In this document: in pieces, positions 1 through 6,600 of the stretch | Layout of the letters: each line of letters opens with the position of its first letter | Numbering within the stretch: the stretch's first letter is position 1 | From: Ignavibacteriales bacterium | GTDB taxonomy: Bacteria > Bacteroidota > Ignavibacteria > T3Sed10-11 | Length of the DNA: 6,746 nt | NCBI GenBank assembly: GCA_003560935.1 | Contig: PWJF01000488.1 | Span: forward strand, 1 to 6,746 | Reading direction: 5' to 3' | Program-made: the position numbers and the translations under genes | Notes under the pieces: model-generated | Seen by the model: only the letters and a program-made list of their open reading frames with translations | What the model was told of the DNA's origin: nothing | The model's database searches: none

Positions 1-122
1 TCATACCGGAAACGAGCAAAATCTGTATTCAACAAAAAACGCTCGACTGGAATTGCCGTCTGTGCCAAAACCTCAATACACATCATGACAATCAACCCTG
101 CAATTAACGATAGTGATTTCAT
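1..122 (-). CDS. Exported protein, N-terminal fragment; probable GWxTD-domain protein
   Basis: Only the first 40 codons are present; the gene runs off the left edge. The ATG at 120-122 opens with MKSLSLIAGLIVMMCIEVLA, a good Sec signal peptide with a Lys at position 2, a hydrophobic core and a probable signal peptidase I site after VLA (A20/Q21). Cys15 lies in the core without a proper lipobox, so a lipoprotein is unlikely. The mature start, ending NTDFARFRY, resembles the opening strand of GWxTD-domain proteins of FCB bacteria, which typically begin with a D-[FY]-A-x-F-R type segment after the signal peptide. The diagnostic GWxTD motif would lie outside the window, so the family call is inference from a short stretch. 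The gene starts 17 bases after the PIG-L-like gene stops. Only a weak GGA about nine bases upstream could serve as ribosome binding site, which fits translational coupling in one operon. Two later ATGs (codons 13 and 14) would destroy the signal peptide, so the first ATG is preferred. Confidence 0.6.
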   Translation of the reverse strand, partial: MKSLSLIAGLIVMMCIEVLAQTAIPVERFLLNTDFARFRY

Positions 123-139
123 ATTAATGTCCGGTATAT

Positions 140-2278
140 TTAGAAAACTGTTGGTGATAATATCCGTGCAAGAAAACGGTATGCATCATCGTCTATCTCA
201 AGAAGGCGCGTTTGCAATGGAAAATCAATGTAAATAAATTTATCTTCCCGTTCATCAAACAATCCAGTCAGCGGCGATGAGTTCCACACCAGCCGGTCCT
301 GAAAGAGAACGATCACCTTCCCCCCCAAGTGCACAAACCGGATCAAATGATCTATAAATAAAATCCCGTCATATTTATGTGAAAACATTCTTTCATCGAA
401 TATGATCACGTCATGCTCATCATAGGCCGGGGCCACCGCCTGATAAACACCGGGTGAAATTCCCAATCGATGCAAAGCTTGTATTAACGGACTTGTTGTA
501 AATGGAGTTACGACCCCTACTCGTAAAGAGGAATCTACTTTTGTCGGAAAATTGCGAACGATAAGCTCACCGACCGGTTCAGTTCCGATAAATATCGGAA
601 CAATGTATGTACTGTCCGGATTGAGTTGTCCGATTTCCAGAGCGAGCGTATCGGTTACAGCCTGCCCTTTACCGGTAAATGCAAATCGTTTCCCTACGGC
701 ATTAATATCCTCGGAACTGATACGGACAATGTCCGAAACACCATCCCGTGAGTGATTGCTCAACCTGATAATTACCCACTCACTCTGGCGGGCGTAGACA
801 ACTGGAGTTAACAATTCAAAGCTGAAACGCGGTGCAAAATCCAGCGGTACGTCAATACGATAGGTGAAACTATTTTCCCGAGATTTTGCACGATGAATTA
901 TAAATATCGGTAATGTAACCCCGATTTCGGGACGTTTGATATCGAACTGATGTCGTGGAAAGGTATACTCGACCGTCGGCGGGCTTACGATACGAAAAGG
1001 AACATTTACATCCATCGAAAAGAGCTTATCGGGAGATTCGTTTACAAACCAGCCATCATCGACAGCTGGAAAGAATATCTCCGTAATACCATCCTCCGTG
1101 GTCCCCGATATCGATGTTACGGTAAAGTACGTGAGCTGTCGCGGTGTTAAAATCGGATCGGTTAATGTATACTGTACGGAAACCCCGAGGAGTTCATTCC
1201 TTAACTCTTCAAGCGATAAGCGCCAATTTAAAAGCAGCCGTCGTTCATATCCGGTAAGTATTCCTGCATTTGCAATATGTAAATTTATCGAATCCATTAC
1301 TGTTGCAACAAATGACAGGACGGAGGTTTCAGATTTTTGATCCGCCGTTATGTATCGACTATTTTGAATTACTGTATCCGTTAACAATTTGACTGCTGTA
1401 TTACACCACTCCAACCGTGGTGGTAACGGATGATCGTTCGGAACGATGTCAACAATCCCCGAGCCGGTAACATCCAGCTCCATCGATGTATAAGGTCGTA
1501 TCCCGTTTTGATATCGTCGGGGCATTTGATGTTTCAGTGATTTATAGAACAAGGACGCCTCTCCGCCTATCGCAGAATAGGAACGGGATAAAACCGGGTG
1601 GAGAGTATAAACCGGAAAATGTAACTGGTTAGGTAAATCACTCTCTATAAAAGTGTGTCGTACATTCCATCGTGCTATACCGTGTTCGGATGGAATGGCT
1701 ATTACGGAATCCGGGATCCCGATACGGTACAATGCAGCTCTCGTTGATTCGTAAAGATATTTCCAGCGCTGGGATATTTGTGATTCATGGTCGGAGAATA
1801 GTATGACGATATCGGGCTTGATCCTGTTAATCAACTTCATAATATTCAGTTGAATGTCGCTTCTATTCCATGCTTCTGTAATTTCATCGCTACTGCTTCC
1901 CGGAGGCATATAATCCATCGCAAAAAAGTGCACCCCGCTATCGATATACCGAAGGGCTTTATAGGCTTCAGTACGTCTTCTCGCGGCAAGGTGAGCCGGT
2001 AATTCGGGTTCGGTATCACTGATACCCGAATCACCGTTGGTGAGAAACGAAGTAACGACACGCGCACCTCGTCCGAAACGAAAGTAAGAGAGCAATCCTA
2101 AATCTTCATCTCCCGGTTCGACAGCTATTGCGAGTACAACGAGATTACTCGAGAGATCCAGTACCCGTTGATAACGGACGGAGTGATTCAATTGTTCGAT
2201 GATTGATGATGCACTTAAAACAGGCACCATGCAACACAACAAAGAAATCACCCCGATCGTTAACCTATTAATATACAT
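140..2278 (-). CDS. Long-form PIG-L/LmbE-fold exported protein with degenerate zinc motif (probable pseudo-deacetylase)
   Basis: The product has 712 residues from the ATG at 2276-2278, which follows AGGAG (2284-2288) by five bases. An upstream ATG at 2314 would lie inside a terminator hairpin and put 12 residues ahead of the signal peptide, so it was not used. Residues 1 to about 24 are a signal peptide. Residues about 44-270 read as a PIG-L/LmbE N-acetylglucosaminyl-deacetylase fold: strand VVLAIA, then TNGD (80-83), an R-rich helix with RRRTEA (100-105), FFAMDY (118-123) and IKPDIVILFSD (153-163). Residues about 483-584 look like a beta-sandwich (NEW3/Ig-like). Residues about 585-712 resemble the glutamine-amidotransferase-like domain that closes long PIG-L proteins (LGGKVIVLF near 651-659; DDDAYRFLARIL near the end). 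The family zinc motif H-P-D-D-E reads E-P-G-D-E (54-58), losing the His ligand and the catalytic Asp. The later H-x-x-H ligand segment reads SDHESQ, its only His displaced. The frame is intact, so this is probably a functional non-catalytic protein of the periplasm or outer surface; substrate unknown. Confidence 0.8.
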   Translation of the reverse strand: MYINRLTIGVISLLCCMVPVLSASSIIEQLNHSVRYQRVLDLSSNLVVLAIAVEPGDEDLGLLSYFRFGRGARVVTSFLTNGDSGISDTEPELPAHLAARRRTEAYKALRYIDSGVHFFAMDYMPPGSSSDEITEAWNRSDIQLNIMKLINRIKPDIVILFSDHESQISQRWKYLYESTRAALYRIGIPDSVIAIPSEHGIARWNVRHTFIESDLPNQLHFPVYTLHPVLSRSYSAIGGEASLFYKSLKHQMPRRYQNGIRPYTSMELDVTGSGIVDIVPNDHPLPPRLEWCNTAVKLLTDTVIQNSRYITADQKSETSVLSFVATVMDSINLHIANAGILTGYERRLLLNWRLSLEELRNELLGVSVQYTLTDPILTPRQLTYFTVTSISGTTEDGITEIFFPAVDDGWFVNESPDKLFSMDVNVPFRIVSPPTVEYTFPRHQFDIKRPEIGVTLPIFIIHRAKSRENSFTYRIDVPLDFAPRFSFELLTPVVYARQSEWVIIRLSNHSRDGVSDIVRISSEDINAVGKRFAFTGKGQAVTDTLALEIGQLNPDSTYIVPIFIGTEPVGELIVRNFPTKVDSSLRVGVVTPFTTSPLIQALHRLGISPGVYQAVAPAYDEHDVIIFDERMFSHKYDGILFIDHLIRFVHLGGKVIVLFQDRLVWNSSPLTGLFDEREDKFIYIDFPLQTRLLEIDDDAYRFLARILSPTVF

Positions 2279-2283
2279 CAGAG

Positions 2284-2288
2284 CTCCT
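2284..2288 (-). promoter_or_regulatory. Ribosome binding site of the PIG-L-like gene
   Basis: On the minus strand AGGAG lies five bases before the ATG at 2278. It decides the start codon: it supports the 712-residue product and not the 724-residue version beginning at 2314, whose ATG falls in the 5' part of the terminator hairpin. The site begins three bases after the terminator's T-tract. Confidence 0.8.
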
Positions 2289-2291
2289 CTT

Positions 2292-2341
2292 AAAAAAATA
2301 AAAGCGAAAGGCAATCTATGACAAATAGAGATTGCCTTTCG
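2292..2341 (-). terminator. Intrinsic terminator (minus strand) between the barrel gene and the PIG-L-like gene
   Basis: A perfect 13-bp inverted repeat (2305-2317 and 2329-2341, core GAAAGGCAATCT/AGATTGCCTTTC) encloses an 11-base loop. In the minus direction it is followed directly by CTTTTATTTTTTT (2304 down to 2292), the U-tract of a Rho-independent terminator. The plus-strand side lacks a T-run (TTATATGAAAA), so it works in one direction, at the end of the barrel transcript about 80 bases past its stop codon. Its T-tract ends three bases before the ribosome binding site of the downstream gene, so any transcript of that gene starting upstream must read through it. Confidence 0.88.
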
Positions 2342-2423
2342 TTATATGAAAACATGTAACAATCCTCACTCGAACGATAAATCAGTACAATTCATCGAGG
2401 ATCATTTATTTTATATCGGGTTT
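2342..2423. other. 3' untranslated spacer of the barrel gene; no promoter recognised
   Basis: These 82 AT-rich bases lie between the barrel stop codon (TAA, 2424-2426) and the terminator hairpin. I looked on the minus strand for a sigma-70 type promoter that could serve the PIG-L-like gene. TATAAC at 2342-2347 resembles a -10 box, but the hexamer 17 bases upstream is not a -35 box. No Bacteroidota-type TTTG/TANNTTTG pair was found either. A promoter here would still place the terminator hairpin in the leader of the PIG-L-like mRNA. Confidence 0.4.
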
Positions 2424-3476
2424 TTAGAAACCAAGTTTTACGGATACAACCTGATTGTCGTTAAAAAGCTCAACCTGCCGGTATGCGTAATCGATGGTTA
2501 TATCAAGACCGGCCGTGGCGTAGAATAATCCTGCGCCGAGGGTCAGCCCGAAGATATTATCATCGCTGTTTTCCAGCTGCGGAGTCAATGCATAACCTCC
2601 CCGCCCGTACAGTCTTACAGACGGTCCGAGGATATATCCTATTTCACCGCCAATTTTATATTCATCCGAATATAGATTATTATTGGTAAAAGAGGTGGTC
2701 AAACCGAGCATGACGTTATCGGTAAATCTGCGTTCGTATCCGAGACCGATTTCCACAAGTGAAGGTAGCTCAAAGCTGGCGGCTTCGGTCTTATATTTCT
2801 GTTCGGGCCGGTCACCGTCACTGCTTGTTGCGTTACGTAACAACCCCGGTCCGTCGTACTTCATTTGCGGACCGATGTTTTTTACCGTGACACCGAGATG
2901 TAATCCCGGAACGTTCGCGATACCGCGATACTGTATGCCAAAATCGAATGCAAATCCGGACGCATTAACCCGTGCTACCTGTTCGGAAATTATTTTAACC
3001 GTCCCGCCTGCGGATATCGCATCGGAGAGCGAACGTGCGTACGTTAATCCCACCGTCACGAACGTCGGTGAAAACGTTCGACCCGACAATCCGTCCGGAT
3101 CATCGTTTGTCGTCAAAGAAATATCGCCGAAATCGATTGATTTTACACTAAAAGCGATATTTCCAAAATCACCGAGCTTCACACCAACCGCTCCGTAGTT
3201 GACGCCAATATCGGCTATATAACTCATCCTTGAGAATATTCCTTCGGCCGACGATGCAAGTATACCGAGACCTGCCGGGTTCCAAAAGAGAGCATCGACA
3301 CCTGAGGTATATGCCAGACTCGATCCACCCATTGCGAGATCTCGTCCGCCGACGGGGATGAGGGTTTGTACCCCGGATGCCGTCCCTATCCTTTTGTTTT
3401 GCGCCTCTGCTGTGGATGTAACCACCAAAATCACTATGCAGAGTTTAAGGACACTTAAAAATATTTGTCTATTCAT
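2424..3476 (-). CDS. PorV/PorQ-family outer-membrane beta-barrel protein
   Basis: The product has 350 residues, within the usual 300-400 for the family. The ATG at 3474-3476 follows a strong AAGGAG by nine bases. Residues 1-25 are a signal peptide with cleavage after AEA (A25/Q26). The mature N-terminus carries the family signature: GGRDLAMGGSSLAYTSGVDA followed by LFWNPAGLG (residues 43-71), matching the G-A-R-x-x-A-M-G-G and WNPAGL pattern of PorV/PorQ and FadL-like barrels. The rest alternates short amphipathic strands with turns (GAVGVKLGDFGNIAFSVKSI, LGLTTSFTNNNLY, LDITIDYAYRQVEL). It ends in KLGF, the C-terminal Phe expected of a BamA-inserted barrel. In Porphyromonas, PorV shuttles T9SS cargo from the SprA translocon to the PorU attachment complex, and PorQ is a related accessory. 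Which one this paralogue resembles cannot be decided here, so no symbol is given. It lies directly downstream of a T9SS cargo gene, separated by 161 bases with their own RNA structure, and is followed by an intrinsic terminator. Confidence 0.88.
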   Translation of the reverse strand: MNRQIFLSVLKLCIVILVVTSTAEAQNKRIGTASGVQTLIPVGGRDLAMGGSSLAYTSGVDALFWNPAGLGILASSAEGIFSRMSYIADIGVNYGAVGVKLGDFGNIAFSVKSIDFGDISLTTNDDPDGLSGRTFSPTFVTVGLTYARSLSDAISAGGTVKIISEQVARVNASGFAFDFGIQYRGIANVPGLHLGVTVKNIGPQMKYDGPGLLRNATSSDGDRPEQKYKTEAASFELPSLVEIGLGYERRFTDNVMLGLTTSFTNNNLYSDEYKIGGEIGYILGPSVRLYGRGGYALTPQLENSDDNIFGLTLGAGLFYATAGLDITIDYAYRQVELFNDNQVVSVKLGF

Positions 3477-3485
3477 TTATTTATT

Positions 3486-3491
3486 CTCCTT
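3486..3491 (-). promoter_or_regulatory. Ribosome binding site of the PorV/PorQ-like gene
   Basis: AAGGAG on the minus strand lies nine bases before the ATG at 3476 and fixes the start in front of a canonical signal peptide. A small hairpin (AAATC/GATTT, 3493-3505) sits one base upstream of it. Confidence 0.8.
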
Positions 3492-3520
3492 AAAATCATT
3501 GATTTCATAATAGAATCATG

Positions 3521-3599
3521 GCCGTAGTATTTCCACCATAAAACGAATATAGACGGAAAGAGGTATTTTCGATTCTATACTCTTGTTCAATACTACGGC
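3521..3599 (-). promoter_or_regulatory. Long-range hairpin in the leader of the PorV/PorQ-like gene
   Basis: A perfect 11-bp inverted repeat, GCCGTAGTATT (3521-3531) and AATACTACGGC (3589-3599), closes a 79-base element. Inside it, 3545-3553 and 3574-3582 form a second 9-bp stem that needs one G-U wobble, available only in the minus-strand RNA (A-C mismatch on the plus strand). The internal loop has 6 and 13 bases and the apical loop 20. No U-tract follows, so it is not a normal intrinsic terminator of the cargo gene. It lies 44 bases before the barrel start codon and could be an mRNA stabiliser, a processing site or a regulatory leader. The role is inference; the repeats are seen directly. 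Confidence 0.5.
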
Positions 3600-3637
3600 A
3601 CATGAGCATTATTTGAGTCCGTAAATTATTAAGCAGA

Positions 3638-6600
3638 CTAAAACACATCGAGCACCTCTTGTTCCTGAATGATGGCCAGTTTGAGCACTTTGGATGTCTT
3701 CGTTCCATTAGGGAGCGTTAACTCAATGTGTGCGATGTACATACCGCTTGCAACGGGGTAATTAAACTGATTGTTTAAATCCCATCGAAGGAATTGCGAG
3801 TCATCGTCTTTTTCCATTGTACGGACCAATTGTCCGGCAAGATTAAAAATCCGAACGGTCGCTCTATTCGTCAAATGAGTAAACGTGACGAAACGAACAA
3901 ACCGGTTCGTTTCAGCCGGATTGAATGCATAGTATGGATTGGGGAAAACATTCACCGCATTTATCTGCTCTTTTGCAAGTTCGGTATTTTCTAACGTCGG
4001 ACCTTCAGCTGCAAAAGCAAATGCATCTTCTCCTGCAATAATCGGGTTCGCAAACTTTACGAAATACACATCTCCGTTATTCCATACGGAACTTCCTCCC
4101 TGCAGAAAGAACAGCAACCACGTCGCGTCAGGATCGTTAGGATCAAAAACGGTGCTTTGTGCAGTAGCGGGATCGTAGGGAGTATAAATTGGAATAATGT
4201 AATCACGACCCGACATTCGATACCGTGCCGTTGCCTGATCCATATCGTTTCCATATGGAGCAGCATCGTCGGCATTTCGATTAAACAGCGAAAAGTTAAT
4301 TTGTATATTATTCTCGACATCCCACAATTCAAACGGTGCACGTATCTGAGCATGAGCAAACTCGGTCATGTCGTCTGCACCGAATCCCCCACGTTCCCAA
4401 ATCGTCGTCAATTGACCGCCGCTCTGAATAACCGCATCGTTACTGCTCGGATCCGCTCCCTCTGCAACACCGGTAAACCGGAATTCAAGATCCCATTGTG
4501 TGAGACTTGCAGGGTAGTTCGCTTCCCCGGTTACGAACTCGCTGTAAAAACCGGTTGGAGCACCAAACAATGTTGCATCACCCCAGAGGGTCAGTCCACC
4601 CCCCTGTTCCGGCACAGTCTGATAGTCTTCAAGAATCGTAACCGGAGGCTCGTAAACGAGATTATACACCTTAACCTGAAGTCCGTCAATTATTGAATAT
4701 GTTTCATCGCCGGTTACGTTTGTCTGATTTCCAAGAATTACGTTTCCGTTTCGTAACAGATTCCACAATACATTATCTCCATCGGAAGACCAACTGATCG
4801 TATAGGTACCGGTTTGCATACTTGCCGGATCTATAACGATCGGCTCTATAGTGGCATCGCCAGAACCGTCAACCCGTGAAACCGGTAAGATCTCCGTTGC
4901 CGAGGCATTATATCGTAGACCTGGTTTCGGAGATTGCGGGACAACCGTAAAAACGGTCGGTGACGATTCGAGTGCAGCGGGTAAGTACCCCTCTTCGGTA
5001 GTTCGGCTGTATGCGGTAACCGCAAGGTAATACTCCTGTCCGTTATAGAGCTTATCTATATCGCGTACATAATCGCGGTCGAATTTAAAGTACCGTTTAA
5101 TACCGCTGTTCGATCCGAACTGGACCGGTAAGAATAATATTTGACCGGAAGGTGCATGAAACTGCTCGTCTAGAATAACAGTAGGATCCGTTTCGAGATC
5201 GTACGTTGCTATACGCTGTCCTTCTGAGAGCGAGGCACCCCGGCTGGGAAGCTGATAGACATTATATCCCTCAAAGACATAACTACCCGGCTCATTGATC
5301 CGATCCTCAGTGTCGCGTACCCGGGTAAGATTGCTTCCCCACTCGAGCATGATATGACTGTCGAGTTCTACAATTTTAACATCGGGTGCCACCGGTGCAC
5401 GCGGAACTTGAAAAATTGCGTCATATGTATTTTGTACGAAGCGGTCGTTGAACTTCATAACGGCAACGCTTGAAAGCCGGGCGGATCCCATTCCTGCCAC
5501 GGTCCCGACAACTATCTCCTGCTCGTCACCGGGTGTTAAAACAAACGGGCCAGTATTCAAGACAATCCGACGATCTCCCGGAGCAAACGAGTAATCGGTT
5601 CCCTGTCCGTCAATGAAACCCGATCGCGATACGGGGTCACCCGATAGGGGAAATTTCGATACCTGCATTCCCGGGGGATGGGGATAGTAGCGAAGAGCGG
5701 CCGTCGAGGGATCAGGTACAAATCCTTGAAGCATTCGCCACCATCGAAGGCCTCCTTCCCGGCTGAACGGCGGGTCACTGATTGCACTTCCTGCCGCGAA
5801 ATAAGCGAACGATGTTAATTCGAGATTTTTATAATCATAAATACGTTCAAAATTAAAAATCGCAGAATCACCGGGAGCCGGGACAATCGGTCCTTGTAAA
5901 AAGTCGTAGCCGACTGCAGGGGGCGGTAAGTTAAATCTTCTGAATTCACTATCGACCGGATTTCCGTTGTATGTAAAGCCGAGACTCAAAAGAGTATCGC
6001 ATCCGGAGAGATCATCCCCAAAAGCACCGACGTCAGGGTCGGACCACTGAGCAACGAACATACTGTCGATATAAAAAGACCCTATTTGTCCGCCGCCGAT
6101 ATCGACTCCTCCTTTGTTTATGATCTTAAACCGTTTAAAATAAAGATTTCCCATCGCGTCGGTACGATCATATCCCCACAGTGTCATCTGGACTTCGAGA
6201 CCGAGCGGTTCCGAACCGAAAAGACCGAGGGTAGCAGTTCGATCAAGGTCGTTATAAACCGTCCAGATCACCTGATCTGCCGGTGACGAAGGATCGGCGC
6301 CTGCGACGCCAGGTTCATCGTAATTTCCTGCAATCAGACTATCGGCTGTAAATGTTCGGGGATCGTCGGGATTAAGCGGATCATAAAAGAACGGCGGCGG
6401 CGGATCATACAATCCGTTACCGTTGCGATCTATAAACGGCGCACCATATTCTACCGGCCATTCTGCCCAATCTTTCGCATATTGTTCTTTAATTTTAGTC
6501 ATATCAGCGGAAGTTATACTCCCGATCACAACTTCGAAAGATTCTGCTGCATCCCTGCGAAGTTCTTCTTCACTCATTGTTATATAATCTCTACGAATGC

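Noticed and set aside
3..137. 8-bp inverted repeat ATACCGGA (3-10) / TCCGGTAT (130-137) around the start of the leftmost gene
   Set aside because: It is short, spans a coding start with more than 100 bases between the arms, and has no other supporting feature; chance is the simplest explanation.
2279..2314. Twelve-codon N-terminal extension of the PIG-L-like protein (ATG at 2314)
   Set aside because: The ATG falls inside the terminator stem and has no ribosome binding site. The ATG at 2278 has AGGAG at proper spacing and begins directly with a signal peptide.
2683..3198. 171-codon open frame on the plus strand
   Set aside because: It lies wholly antisense to the well-supported PorV/PorQ-like barrel gene, has no recognisable domain or signal peptide, and reads as a shadow of barrel codons.
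3600..3637. Possible promoter after the cargo stop codon
   Set aside because: AT-rich hexamers such as AATAAT occur, but no properly spaced -35/-10 pair or Bacteroidota-type -33/-7 pair could be found, so no promoter is annotated.
3505..3708. 67-codon minus-strand frame overlapping the 3' end of the cargo gene and the intergenic gap
   Set aside because: It overlaps the sorting-domain codons in another frame, and its composition looks non-coding. The hairpin repeats explain this stretch better.
4157..4696. 179-codon open frame on the plus strand
   Set aside because: It is antisense to the large T9SS cargo, with Cys- and Ser-rich low-quality sequence and no domain features, as expected of a shadow frame.
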